From: an uncultured Carboxylicivirga sp.
Lineage (GTDB): Bacteria > Bacteroidota > Bacteroidia > Bacteroidales > Marinilabiliaceae
Direction of reading: 5' to 3'
Assembly: GCA_947503525.1 (NCBI GenBank)
Contig: CANNEA010000001.1
Span: 806,001-870,000, forward strand
Length of the DNA: 64,000 bases
In this document: in pieces, positions 1 through 10,400 of the stretch
Layout: each line of letters begins with the position of its first letter
Numbering within the stretch: position 1 is the first letter of the stretch
Position numbers and translations under genes: made by a program
The notes under the pieces: generated by a model
What the model was told of the DNA's origin: nothing
The model's database searches: none
What the model saw: only the letters and a program-made list of their open reading frames with translations

Positions 1-1
1 T

Positions 2-349
2 CCAACTTTAAGCACTACAAACGTGGAGCAAGCCTATCAGATCCAAACCATAGTTGACCTTTGGGGCTCGAAAGTAGCTTTGGATGCACTAGAACAGATC
101 TATGGTCACCAGCGCTTTGATAGAAATGATCCATCCTTATTTATTGCTCATGGCACTGAAGATCCTACTGTGCGCTTTAGTAATGCAGAGGATTTAAAAG
201 CTATTTATTATGCCAATGACAGGCCGCTTGCCTATTATCCATTGGAAGGAAAAAGGCATGGAGCTTGGAGTGCTACTGTAAATAATAAACACTTGGAAGA
301 GCTGGCTTTTGATTTTATAGTGGAGCAGCAAGGTTTAATTGTAGAATAA
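2..349 (+). CDS. alpha/beta hydrolase (esterase-like), C-terminal part
   Basis: The reading frame is open from the window edge, so the true start lies upstream and only about 115 C-terminal residues are visible. The fragment has the late half of an alpha/beta hydrolase: a strand ending LFIAHGTEDPTV, where the Asp after GTE fits the acid of the triad, and KRHGAW near the end, where the His fits the catalytic base. The nucleophile Ser is outside the window. Family members include lipases, peptidases and acetyl or feruloyl esterases. The gene sits 14 bp upstream of a sulfatase in a carbohydrate locus, so an esterase removing acyl groups from a polysaccharide is the most likely role, by inference. 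It probably shares an operon with the genes that follow. Confidence 0.7.
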   Translation, partial: PTLSTTNVEQAYQIQTIVDLWGSKVALDALEQIYGHQRFDRNDPSLFIAHGTEDPTVRFSNAEDLKAIYYANDRPLAYYPLEGKRHGAWSATVNNKHLEELAFDFIVEQQGLIVE

Positions 350-363
350 AAATTACCATTTAT

Positions 364-1902
364 ATGAAGAAGATACATCGTGTTTTATTTGCCTATGCTC
401 TATTGCTAATTGCAGTTGTTTTGCCTCTTACGGCTTGTGCACAGGGCAAAACTCAGAAGCCTAATATATTATTTATTGCTATTGATGACTTAAAACCTAT
501 GTTAGGGAGTTATGGTGATAAGGACATTATTTCACCTAATATTGATGCTTTGGCGGCGCAAAGTGTACAGTTTAACAATGCCTATTGTCAGCAAGCCGTT
601 TGCGCAGTTTCTCGTGTGAGTTTATTTAGTGGTTTACGCCCCGATCAAACCAAGGTGTGGGATTTAAAAACTAACATGCGCGATGTCAATCCAGATGTGG
701 TGACTTTACCGCAATATTTCAAGCAACAAGGCTACGAAACAGTTGGATTAGGTAAGTTGATGCATGGTGCTAAAAACAATGATCCACTTTCGTGGACTAT
801 TCCTTACAAAGAAGATAAACATTTAAATTATTCGGAGGATTACAAGTATCCTGCTAATGGGAAGTATCAAGCCAAGGAAATTCACAAAGCCTATCGACAG
901 AGTCGGAACCAAAAGATGGGATGGAAGGAAACCAATCGGTATTTGAAGAAGTTAGGCTTATCACCTTCCGTTGAATGTTTGGATATTCCTGACGGTGCTT
1001 ACGAAGATGGTGCTGTTGCTAATGCAGGTATTGAATTATTGGATGAGCTTAGTAATAAGGATAAACCATTTTTTCTAGCCTTAGGTTTTCATAAGCCACA
1101 TTTGCCTTTTGCAGCACCTAAGAAGTATTGGGACATGTATGAGCGCCATGATATACAATTAGCTCCGTATCAAGAAAAGGTAACTGGCGCTCCCGATTAT
1201 GCTTACCATAGTTGGGGCGAATTACGTAACTACTCTGATGTACCACAAGAAGGACCTGTTTTAACCGAGCAGCAAAAAGAACTAATTCATGGCTATCGTG
1301 CTTGTGTATCATATGTGGATGCACAAATTGGTTTGGTAATGGATAAGTTGGAAGAACTGGGTATACGAGAAAACACCATTGTTGTTCTTTGGGGCGATCA
1401 TGGCTGGCATTTGGGCGATCACGGCTTGTGGTGCAAGCATTCAAACTTTGAACAAGCCACAAGAGTGCCTATGATGATTTCTGCACCGAATATGAAACAA
1501 GGACTGCAAGCAAATACCATGGCAGAGTTTGTTGATATTTATCCAACCTTATGCGAATTAAGTGGCCTACCGCTAGGTCAGCATCTGGATGGACAAAGCT
1601 TAGTGCCGGTTTTAAAAGATACTAAAGTTCAGATTAAGGATTATGCAATCAGTCAATACCCTCGAGGTAATAAGGTGATGGGTTATTCATTACGAAGCGA
1701 AAGATACCGCTTAACGGTTTGGGTGAAGGGTGAGTTTCGGAAATCAAAAGTATATGTTGATCCGGTAATTGATGGTGTGGAGTTGTACGATTATCAGAAC
1801 GATCCTTTGGAAAAGGAGTCCTTGGCTAACTCTCCAGAATATGCTGAACTGAGAAATAGCTTACAAGTCAAATTATTTGAAATCCTTAATACACAACCTT
1901 AA
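364..1902 (+). CDS. Sulfatase, S1 family (iduronate-2-sulfatase-like), lipoprotein
   Basis: A 512-residue sulfatase that should hydrolyse sulfate esters on a sugar polymer. The N-terminus is a lipoprotein signal ending LTAC (Cys25), so the enzyme is probably membrane-anchored. Metal ligands Asp41-Asp42 follow NILFIAI. The residue that should mature to formylglycine is Cys80 in the motif CAVSR; the usual form is C-x-P/A-x-R, so Val replaces Pro here. A second metal and substrate block reads WGDHGWHLGDHG, followed by KHSNFEQATRVPM, the arrangement found in iduronate-2-sulfatase-like enzymes. It is closest in layout to the sulfatase at 23801-25795 of this window. The next gene starts 1 nt after its stop, so the two are translated from one message. 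Sulfatase identity is certain; substrate is not. Confidence 0.93.
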   Translation: MKKIHRVLFAYALLLIAVVLPLTACAQGKTQKPNILFIAIDDLKPMLGSYGDKDIISPNIDALAAQSVQFNNAYCQQAVCAVSRVSLFSGLRPDQTKVWDLKTNMRDVNPDVVTLPQYFKQQGYETVGLGKLMHGAKNNDPLSWTIPYKEDKHLNYSEDYKYPANGKYQAKEIHKAYRQSRNQKMGWKETNRYLKKLGLSPSVECLDIPDGAYEDGAVANAGIELLDELSNKDKPFFLALGFHKPHLPFAAPKKYWDMYERHDIQLAPYQEKVTGAPDYAYHSWGELRNYSDVPQEGPVLTEQQKELIHGYRACVSYVDAQIGLVMDKLEELGIRENTIVVLWGDHGWHLGDHGLWCKHSNFEQATRVPMMISAPNMKQGLQANTMAEFVDIYPTLCELSGLPLGQHLDGQSLVPVLKDTKVQIKDYAISQYPRGNKVMGYSLRSERYRLTVWVKGEFRKSKVYVDPVIDGVELYDYQNDPLEKESLANSPEYAELRNSLQVKLFEILNTQP

Positions 1903-1903
1903 T

Positions 1904-3001
1904 ATGCCAATTAGAGCAATTATCCTTTTAGTATTGAGTAGTTTATTGTTGAGCTGCTCATCTGTTATTGCCCAACTGGCTTATAAGTCGATAGATGTAT
2001 CGAATGAGAACATACAGGTACTTGGAGCTAATTATGTGTTTCGTGAAGATTCAAAACTATCGTATAGTCGATTTTCGGAAGCGGCTTTAAATGCACCAAT
2101 GTCCGAAGCAATGTTCAACGCGTATAAGGCAAGAACAAATAGTGGTATACGTTTGCGATTTTTATCAGCCAGTTCTAAAATACGGCTAACATTCGTACCT
2201 GATTATGGTCAGAATAGAGGTTCTGAGTTTGCAGTGTTACAAAACGATGTACAGAAACAAACCTTTGCTTTTAAAGGTGAGAAGTCGAAGGGAGAAATGG
2301 TACTTGAATTTGAGAATAAGTCAGAAGGAAAAGCAAGTTTATTTGAGATTGTATTACCAAGTTTTGCTAATGTATCGTTGGTTAAGATGGAGCTTCGTGA
2401 TAATGCCGAAATATTAGAGCTACCTATGGATGAGCGGCCAATCTATTTAGCCATAGGCAATAGCATTACGCATGGAGTAGGGCAAGGCGCAGCAAGTTAT
2501 TTGACTTACCCATATTTATTGGCGCAAAAACTGAATTGCGACTATTATAATCTGGCTGTAGGTGGCGCCAAAATTTCACCGGCCATAGCTAAGATGTGCG
2601 CAGAGATGCCACAGGCTGATTTGATTACCATATTAATCGGATACAATGATTGGATGTCAAATGGTAAAACGGTGCTAGAATATGTAAGTGCTTATAAAGC
2701 TTATTTGAAAGAAATACGTAAGCATCAACCCAATGCTAAAATATATTGCATTACACTTACACATACCAGAGCTCCACATAGTGAAACAACTGGTATTAAA
2801 CCGAACGAATACCGCGATGCCTTAAGTCAGTTGGTAGGTGAATTCCAGCAGGATGGAGATGAATTATTGTATCTAGTTAAGGGTGATGAAATTTCAAGTG
2901 AGGCTAATTTACGAGCTGATGTATTAAAAGATAAAGTGCATTTTGGAATTGAAGGAGCTGCTTTGTTTGCGGAAGAATTATATCAAATAATTAATCCTTA
3001 G
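1904..3001 (+). CDS. SGNH/GDSL-type esterase, lipoprotein, two-domain
   Basis: A 365-residue predicted lipoprotein with lipobox LLSC (Cys18). An upstream ATG at 1877 is in frame, but the ATG at 1904 sits 1 nt after the sulfatase stop and gives a clean signal peptide, so it is preferred. Residues 20-170 look like a beta-sandwich, as in two-domain carbohydrate esterases. The catalytic domain begins at AIGNSITHG, where Ser187 in GNSI takes the place of the GDS Ser. The loop ILIGYNDW carries the block III Asn, and Asp343 and His346 in DKVHF complete a triad. The family includes deacetylases for xylan and other glycans. Given the neighbouring GH10 enzyme, acetyl removal from xylan or oligosaccharides is a reasonable inference. 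Confidence 0.82.
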   Translation: MPIRAIILLVLSSLLLSCSSVIAQLAYKSIDVSNENIQVLGANYVFREDSKLSYSRFSEAALNAPMSEAMFNAYKARTNSGIRLRFLSASSKIRLTFVPDYGQNRGSEFAVLQNDVQKQTFAFKGEKSKGEMVLEFENKSEGKASLFEIVLPSFANVSLVKMELRDNAEILELPMDERPIYLAIGNSITHGVGQGAASYLTYPYLLAQKLNCDYYNLAVGGAKISPAIAKMCAEMPQADLITILIGYNDWMSNGKTVLEYVSAYKAYLKEIRKHQPNAKIYCITLTHTRAPHSETTGIKPNEYRDALSQLVGEFQQDGDELLYLVKGDEISSEANLRADVLKDKVHFGIEGAALFAEELYQIINP

Positions 3002-3008
3002 AATAATT

Positions 3009-4157
3009 ATGATGAAGTCAGTTTTCACAAAAAAAATGAATGTATTTGTTATAATTGTTATAGGTATTTTATCAATGGCTGATGTTAATGCTCAAAAGCC
3101 AATTCGTGAAATCCTTGAAAAGAATTACCCTGCTAATACGGTCTATATTGGAGCAACCAGTATGTACAGTAAAATAGGCACTAAGGAGTCCAAAATCCTG
3201 GCTCGTGAATTTTCTTACACAACACCAGCTAATGATTTTAAGCAGGGCTATGTGCATCCTAATCTTAATACATGGAGGTGGGAGCGATCCGATGCCTGGA
3301 TTAAGTTTGCCAAAAAGCACAAGCAAGTCGTTCGAATTCATGGACCTATAAGTCCACAATGCTCACGCTGGGCTAAAGATGATAGTAGAACCATTCCTGA
3401 GCTCGAACAAAATATGACGGAATACATGAGTGCTTTATGCCGAAGGTATAACAATGAAGAGGTAGTACTCTGGATGGATGTAATTAATGAAACGGTTAGC
3501 CGCGATGGCACCTGGAAAACGGCGAGATCCGGTGATGATAGCTGGGAATTGCCTTGGGAGGCGATCGGCTATGTGAAGGTAGATGAGATTAAATATCCTT
3601 ACCTCGATGGACAAGTCCCTATTTATATTATAAAGGCTTTTGAAATAGCCACAAAAGAGGCCAGTAACAAGAAGTTAGTCATTAATCAGCATGGTAGCAT
3701 GAGTCCTTTAATCTGGAATAAAATAAAGGATTTAGTGAGATACTTACGTGATGAAGGATATAGAGTAGATGGAATAGGTTGGCAGGCACACATCAGTTAT
3801 GGACGTGATGTGGAATGGGAATCCCCTGAGGTAAGTATTCAGCCCTTAAAAGATTTGATAGCTTGGTCGCATAACAATGAATTGGAGTTTCATGTTACAG
3901 AGTGCAATATTCATGTACCTGTTATGGATCCCGGAACTGAAGAGCAACACATTGCTACATATATGAATATTTTCAATGCCGTTTTGGAAATGAGAAATAG
4001 TGGAGTAGTGACTTTTAATTTATGGAATATTAAAGATGTGCCTCACTACAAGAATAAAAGTAAGTTGGTGATTGCTCCTTGGGATGCTAAGTTGAAGCCT
4101 AAGGCCATCTATTTTGAAATGCAAAAGGCATTAAGTGAGTCGGGACAAGAAAATTAA
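3009..4157 (+). CDS. GH10 endo-beta-1,4-xylanase
   Basis: A 382-residue glycoside hydrolase of family 10, which cleaves internal beta-1,4 bonds of xylan with retention. A signal peptide ends near SMADVNAQ with no lipobox, so export to the periplasm or surface is expected. The acid/base is Glu161 in WMDVINETV and the nucleophile is Glu298 in FHVTECN. GIGWQAH matches the conserved GIGLQGH element, and the N-terminal block around YTTPAND corresponds to the family's substrate-binding segment. There is no binding module, so it is a minimal GH10 barrel. Two adjacent ATGs (3009 and 3012) could both serve. It lies 7 bp after the esterase gene and 21 bp before a GH51-like gene, in the same operon. Confidence 0.9.
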   Translation: MMKSVFTKKMNVFVIIVIGILSMADVNAQKPIREILEKNYPANTVYIGATSMYSKIGTKESKILAREFSYTTPANDFKQGYVHPNLNTWRWERSDAWIKFAKKHKQVVRIHGPISPQCSRWAKDDSRTIPELEQNMTEYMSALCRRYNNEEVVLWMDVINETVSRDGTWKTARSGDDSWELPWEAIGYVKVDEIKYPYLDGQVPIYIIKAFEIATKEASNKKLVINQHGSMSPLIWNKIKDLVRYLRDEGYRVDGIGWQAHISYGRDVEWESPEVSIQPLKDLIAWSHNNELEFHVTECNIHVPVMDPGTEEQHIATYMNIFNAVLEMRNSGVVTFNLWNIKDVPHYKNKSKLVIAPWDAKLKPKAIYFEMQKALSESGQEN

Positions 4158-4178
4158 ATGATTGACTAAATTATTCGT

Positions 4179-6224
4179 ATGCACAGGCTTTTGATACTTA
4201 CACTTTTATTGATGTTGTTAACATCAATAAGGGCGACATCAATAACGGATATCTCTTTCTCGGGACAAAATTGGACTTATACAAATGGTGTGAGCCAAAC
4301 AAATAATGAAATAGAAATTATTGGGTCTAGCACAGCTTATCGCACAGCCACATTAACGGTGCAAATTCCGGCTAATACCAAGACCTTTTTTTTGGTCGCT
4401 GATGTCTATTTTGAAGATATGGTTTGTGGAGATGCAATACATAAAGCTCCAAAGTTTAAAATGTATAAAAGTGATGGGACTAAATTTCCTGTTTTAAACT
4501 TTTATAATCCGCTTGAAAACAGATGGGTGACAACAGGAGTGAAGGTGGAGAAAAATACGGATACACTAATAACAATTGAGTTTGGTATTCAAAGTGCCAG
4601 TGGAACAATGCTTGTTAAAAATCCACAGTTACTTAGTAGACCGCCTTCAGTGCCTGCTCTTGAATTTCCGTTTGATGTGCCCACCGATAAGACTTGCTAC
4701 CTTGATATTGATCTCCAAAGTACAAGGCCATTTAACAACGATAAGCTCTCCTCTAATACACACTTCACTTGGTCGGATTATGGATGGGCAGATGATGAGG
4801 TACATCAGGTGATTAACACTCACTTCCCAATGACCAACTTGCGCTTTCCAGGTGGAACTGTTGGTAATTTCTACGATTGGCGTCGCGATGGCTATTATGA
4901 AAATCAGTATTCGTACGATAAAGGTTACAGTATGGATCATCGAGTGGGTTATGCGGGATTTGAAGCTTTTTCTTTAAGTAGTGATGCCAGTTCAACTCTT
5001 ATGTTTAATGTTATCTCCGAGACTGTTGATGTGGCCAAACAACGACTTCAGAATCGTATTGATGGAGGATTGGATATTGCCTGGATAGAGATGGGTAATG
5101 AAAATTATTTTATTGGTACACAAGGTATTGGTCAGGTTGATTCAGAGGAAAATTACATATCACATACAACAGCTTTGGCAGCTGGACTTAAAGAAATAAA
5201 ACCCGATGTTAAAGTAGCGGTAAATATTGAGCACGATGGTTGGGAAGCCGGGAGTTGGAATTATAAGCTAGCAAATCAGGATTATTACGATGCAACGGTT
5301 ATGCATGGCTATGTTCAAACGAATACTTTTTTGCTTAATCCAATTTCGGCTCATACAATGCTGAAAGCTTACAAAGTCACACAGGAGCGTTTTAAGGCTT
5401 ATAAAAGTCTATTTGGTAATAAACCTTTGTTAATGACAGAATGGAATGTGCTTTCAGATGATACGCCTATGAATTTTATTCAAACTTTATCTATCACTGA
5501 TCTATTTCTGGCAATCGAGCAGGAAGAGGTAGTGAAGCAGGCTGGCATTCATATGTTATTTAAAAACGAGCATTATCATGAATCAACATTGACGTATAAT
5601 ATTGGTTCGCAAATGGTACTGACAGCCAATGGGGCAGTTTATTCCAAGTTGTTTGATGTGTTTAAAAACAGACAGGTGTATAGTGCTTTAAGTAACAGTA
5701 CTGAGCTAGAGGCAGATCTTCCTGCTGTTAATGCTCGTGCAATTGACCATGGTGATCATATAAAAGTATTTGCTGTGAATAAGTTACCTCAGTCTTCAAT
5801 ATTAGATTTAAAGTTTGGTGGTCAAGACTATTCAGGGGATTATACCATGGAGTGTTTTCATGAGGATGTGGATAAGGTTTTGAGCGAGTCTTATGAATCA
5901 CCAGAGGATGCTTTTGTATCTCAAAAGGGATCAGGAACAATTACTCTTCCGGCTTATTCTATTTGTGTTGTGAGGATTAGTAAAGACAATATTTCAACTG
6001 GTACTGAATCGAACAAAAGAGATGCAGAGGTCCTTTATTTTTCAACAATTGATAAAACAATTCGAATAAAATCGGATAAGCCTAGTGTTAATTGGAGTTT
6101 GTATTCCATTAATGGCACCGAGGTTCAAAAGGGAGAGGAGTTGATCATTTCAGTCAATCATTTAATCAAGGGCATGTATATTATTCAGACAGAAAGATCG
6201 CGACAAAAAGTGTTAGTTTATTAG
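4179..6224 (+). CDS. GH51-like alpha-L-arabinofuranosidase with T9SS sorting domain
   Basis: A 681-residue exported enzyme. After a signal peptide (residues 1-19) comes a beta-rich domain to about residue 150, possibly carbohydrate-binding. A clan GH-A barrel follows, with LRFPGGTVGNFYDWR near residues 221-235, acid/base Glu308 in EMGNENYF, and nucleophile Glu421 in LMTEWNV. This layout resembles alpha-L-arabinofuranosidases of family 51, but another clan GH-A family is possible. Residues 610-681 form a type A C-terminal sorting domain with SLYSINGTEVQKGE and KGMYIIQT, so the protein should pass the outer membrane by type IX secretion and stay on the surface. Arabinose removal from an arabinoxylan would fit the GH10 neighbour. 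The exact family needs a profile search. Confidence 0.75.
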   Translation: MHRLLILTLLLMLLTSIRATSITDISFSGQNWTYTNGVSQTNNEIEIIGSSTAYRTATLTVQIPANTKTFFLVADVYFEDMVCGDAIHKAPKFKMYKSDGTKFPVLNFYNPLENRWVTTGVKVEKNTDTLITIEFGIQSASGTMLVKNPQLLSRPPSVPALEFPFDVPTDKTCYLDIDLQSTRPFNNDKLSSNTHFTWSDYGWADDEVHQVINTHFPMTNLRFPGGTVGNFYDWRRDGYYENQYSYDKGYSMDHRVGYAGFEAFSLSSDASSTLMFNVISETVDVAKQRLQNRIDGGLDIAWIEMGNENYFIGTQGIGQVDSEENYISHTTALAAGLKEIKPDVKVAVNIEHDGWEAGSWNYKLANQDYYDATVMHGYVQTNTFLLNPISAHTMLKAYKVTQERFKAYKSLFGNKPLLMTEWNVLSDDTPMNFIQTLSITDLFLAIEQEEVVKQAGIHMLFKNEHYHESTLTYNIGSQMVLTANGAVYSKLFDVFKNRQVYSALSNSTELEADLPAVNARAIDHGDHIKVFAVNKLPQSSILDLKFGGQDYSGDYTMECFHEDVDKVLSESYESPEDAFVSQKGSGTITLPAYSICVVRISKDNISTGTESNKRDAEVLYFSTIDKTIRIKSDKPSVNWSLYSINGTEVQKGEELIISVNHLIKGMYIIQTERSRQKVLVY

Positions 6225-6281
6225 CTAGTAACTGACTGAATTTGAATGTCTTTTTTTGTCAATCGTAAAACGTTCTAGGTA

Positions 6282-7475
6282 ATGCGCTATACTTCTATAA
6301 TATTTAGTTTTTTAACTCTGCTTTTAAGTGGTCAATCAAAAGCACAGAATGTTTGTGATGAGAATGATAAAATCATTGTTACCTCGCGAGTTACTCCCAT
6401 CAACTCCTATTCTCTAATTCCATCTTCTAATGTTGGTGGTAGTATGTTTTATTGCAGTGATTTCATGAATACTGATCATGGTGGAGGTTTTCAGCTTGAT
6501 TATATTGATATTTATGAAGGTGGAATGGATGGTTATCCCAATGTGCGTATAGGAGGGGCTAAAGTTGGCGGTTCATGGCATGTTGGAGATAAGGCTGTGG
6601 TTGGTATGCCCGTTCAAATTAAGGATATCCATCCTGATATGAGTTTTACATGGCTGAGCTCTCAAACTGAGGCTTGGGATGTTGATGATAAATGGATGTC
6701 GTCCATCAACTTTATTTTTGATATAAATGGAACAGAAACAAGTGAGCCAGACAATGCGCAGCGCGATTATGATTTGGTTGTAAAAGCTCAGAGTTTTAAT
6801 TTCTCTGATGATTTGAATGATCAAGCAGAAGTGCTTAACCAAAAAATGTTCTTTTTTGCCCGAAATACGGATGGAAGCCTAAAGCCCTATGAACTCACAC
6901 TTGATGGCCTGGTTTATACCTATGCTATACGTTACAAGTTCTTTGTGGGTGCAGGCGATAAGGATGACAAGGCACACATTAAATTAATTCCCTATGGAAG
7001 CAATGGGGCACCTCCTGTGGCAAAAATTAATGTGAAGCATTTGATTGCCACTACAAAAGATTACATTCAATATGCCGCCATACCAGAGCCGCAGTTAAGT
7101 CTCGCTTACGAGAAAATTGCTGGCGACAATACCTGGCTGAAAGCCATTGCAGCAGGATATGAAGTTTATACGGGCGAATCAACTTTGAGGGTAGATCAAT
7201 TTAAGTTGTATCCTGAGGGAAGTAATACCACTTCAATAATAGACAAGGAAGAGCGACAATTAACTGTCTACCCGAATCCTTCGAAGGGCCTGTTTTATAT
7301 TAAAGGAGCTGTAGTTGATCGAATCGAGGTTTACAATTTGCAGGGTCAATTAGTCAGTTGCCAAACAAGAACACAGGAAATTAACCTTAGTTTTCTAATT
7401 CAAGGCTATTATTTTCTTCGCATCAATATGAGCAATGGAAAGGTGGCCCATCGAAAGGTGCAACTACTTTTTTAA
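6282..7475 (+). CDS. GH12-like secreted protein with T9SS sorting domain
   Basis: A 397-residue exported protein with a signal peptide (about 1-21) and a type A sorting domain (about 325-397, PNPSKGLFYIKG and RIEVYNLQGQL), so it is probably surface-displayed. The middle part aligns by eye with the family 12 beta-jelly roll: GYPNVRIGG resembles the YPSIYFG strand, SSINFIFD resembles the AYDIW strand, and WLKAIAAGYEVYTG resembles the late YL..I.AGTE.F.G element with Glu294 as the acid/base. Where family 12 has a nucleophile Glu in ELMIW, this protein has Asp164 in DYDLVV. It may be a divergent beta-glucanase or xyloglucanase, or a binding protein. Its last 12 bp overlap the end of the convergent sensor gene. 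Confidence 0.55.
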   Translation: MRYTSIIFSFLTLLLSGQSKAQNVCDENDKIIVTSRVTPINSYSLIPSSNVGGSMFYCSDFMNTDHGGGFQLDYIDIYEGGMDGYPNVRIGGAKVGGSWHVGDKAVVGMPVQIKDIHPDMSFTWLSSQTEAWDVDDKWMSSINFIFDINGTETSEPDNAQRDYDLVVKAQSFNFSDDLNDQAEVLNQKMFFFARNTDGSLKPYELTLDGLVYTYAIRYKFFVGAGDKDDKAHIKLIPYGSNGAPPVAKINVKHLIATTKDYIQYAAIPEPQLSLAYEKIAGDNTWLKAIAAGYEVYTGESTLRVDQFKLYPEGSNTTSIIDKEERQLTVYPNPSKGLFYIKGAVVDRIEVYNLQGQLVSCQTRTQEINLSFLIQGYYFLRINMSNGKVAHRKVQLLF

Positions 7476-10400
7476 ATACTCACTTGGCGTCATTCCAAAA
7501 TACTTCTTAAAGGTCTGGCTAAAGTATTTAGGGTCGGTAAAACCTATCATGTAGGCGGTTTCGCTAATGTTTTTGTTTTCTTCTTTTAAAATACGTGCTG
7601 CTTCTTTGAGTTTGATCGTCATTAATAGTTGCTGGGGTGAAAGATCAGTGAGTGATTTGATTTTGCGGTATAACACTGGGCGACTCATGCCTAGCTCAAT
7701 GGCTGTGTTTTCTACACTCAATTCATCTTTATCGATGTTCTCAATCACATAAGTCTTTATTTTTTCAAGAAATAATTGGTCAGTATTTGTTGGAGCAACC
7801 TCTTTAAGTTCACTTTCTGGTTCCTGAAATTTTTGCTTAAGTAAAAGACGACTTTTAAGCAAGTTAGTAACTTGAGCTCTTAATAGTTTCAAATCAAAAG
7901 GCTTCTCAAGGTAGGCGTCAGCTCCATATTCCAAACCTTCACGTTTATAATCAGGTGAATCAAGTGCCGTTAATAGTATAATTGGGATATGGCAGGTTGA
8001 GAGATTGTTCTTCAAATGTTGACACAATTGATGACCATTCATTTCAGGCATCATAACATCAGAGATGATAATATCTGGCATGTACTCCTCAACTTTATCA
8101 ATGCCTTCCTTTCCATTTGAAGCGCCAAATACATTGTATTCCGTATTAAAATCTAGCTTAAGGGCTTCCAGTAGTTCAGGGTTATCTTCAACAATCAAAA
8201 GCTTGGTTCCAATGGAACTAACATTTGAATAACTTTCCTTATTCGACTGATCGACAATAAGTGTGGGCAGTTGGCTCTGATCCTCAACTTGACTAAAATC
8301 TTCATGGCTAAAATGGTGATTTCCCAGTAATAATCTGACTTTAAAAACAGAACCCTCACCCAGAGTGCTTTCAAAACTAATATCACCTTTATGTAACTCA
8401 ACCAATTCTTTGGTTAACATTAATCCTACACCACTACCTACTTCCTTTGAGTTTATGGCATTACTGGCTCGGTAATAATGCTGAAATATCATCTTTTGTT
8501 GCTTAGAAGGAATTCCTTCCCCATTATCGTCAACAGTAATATTGCAATATTTATTGTCGATTACACTGCACACTGTAATTGATCCATTATTGGCCGTGTA
8601 TTTGAATGCATTAGACAAAAGATTATACATCACTTTCTCCATTTTATTTCGATCAAACCAAACAAGTGGCGATGTTTCTGGAAGAGAAATTATTACATTA
8701 ATGTTTTTTTCTTTAGCCAGAGGTTCAAAAGCATTTACCCGCTCTTGGATGAAACTATTAATATCATAGTCTCTAACCTGAAGCTGCATCTTTTTTAAAT
8801 CCGCTTTCTGAAAGTCAAGTAATTGATTTACAAGATTACTTAATCGATCAATATTTCTTTTTATTAATGAAAGATTACTATCATCTTCTGTGGCTGATTC
8901 GATCATCTTATCAACAGGTAGTTTAATCAGCGATAGTGGCGTTCTTAAATCATGTGCTATGGATATAAAGAATTGTTGTTTTTCGTTGTTATGCCTTTCG
9001 TGTAATCGTAGTTGATTATAGTGTAAAATGACTAAGGTTAAACTCAGTATGATTAAGAAATAAAATAGGTAAGCCCAATAAGTAGTGTACCAGGGTTTAT
9101 CAATACTAATTTTTAACTCTTTTATCTTGTTTTGCCATACACCATCATCGTTTGATACCATCAGTTTAAAGGTGTAATCACCAGGAGGGATTTTTGTATA
9201 ATTCGCTTCACGTATTTGATTAGGGCCATTCCATTGTTCTTCGAATCCATCTAAAATCCATTTGAACATTATTTTATGAGGATTGGTATAGCTTATTGCA
9301 CCAAACGAAATATTAAGGGTATTTTCATTATGGCGTAACATGAGAGATTTTTGCAGGTTGATGTTTGCTTGCAAAATACCATCTTCAGAAATATCGAGTG
9401 TTTTCCCAAATAGTTTAATTTCATTAAGGATGGGAATGTTTTTTTGTTGAGAACGTGTTATAGCATCCGGAAAAAAGTACGATACCCCCCTTGGTCCACC
9501 AATGTGTAAGTTTCCATCTTGGGTTTTACAAATGGTGTTTTCCAAAAAAGCGGTATTGGCTAAGCCATCACTTAAATCGTAATTATCGTAAACTTCAAAA
9601 TCAATAATTTTAGATAAACCACCGGTTGATGACAGCCAAAGTGTACTATCATTTTGCCATTCCATACCCCGAATAAAGTTTGAAGGGAGTCCATCTCTTG
9701 TTTTTAGAAATCGAATGCTATCAGAGCTAAGCGACCATTCTGCTATACCATTGGCATCGGTACCAAATAAAAGTTTGTTGAGTTTTGGGTGCTTTGAAAT
9801 ACAAATAATACGATTGGATATCAATGTTTGATTAGAAGGGCGGGATACCTTATAGGTCTCTAGGTCAACCATAAATAAACCAAACAATGTACCAACATAC
9901 ATGTGCTTATTATATTCGCAGAATGATCTCACATTAGAAATATTAATATCAGCTAGTATTCTGTTGTAATTTAATACACTAATTCCTCCCCAAATACCTC
10001 CTGTCCAGATATTACCCTTCGAATCCGTATAAGTTTGGTATAAATGATCGGTTTGCAGGCGATGACTTTCTCTTTCCTGGTTTTCTGAAAAGATGCGTAA
10101 TAGTTTACCATTAGCATCGAAACAATAAAGGCCTCGACCGTAAGTTGCAGCCCAAACATTGCCACCTTCACCTCTGCTAAATGACATGACTTGTATGTTA
10201 TTATCTTTAGCTGTATTTAAATTTGGAATATGTTTCCATTTGTTTGATTTGGGCTTATATATGCTGATTCCACTTTTCCCACCATACCATCGACTACCAT
10301 CTGAATTTTCGAATATGGCATGGATCACATTTGATCTTAAACTTTGCTTTTTAAAAGCAATGTGTCGTTCGATCTTGAACTTTTTTAAATTTGGATCGCT

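Noticed and set aside
1118-1462. Minus-strand open frame of 114 codons inside the first sulfatase
   Set aside because: It is antisense to a clear sulfatase gene and shows no domain or start context.
1877-1903. Upstream start of the SGNH esterase at 1877
   Set aside because: It would overlap the sulfatase by 26 bp; the ATG at 1904 gives a proper lipoprotein signal.
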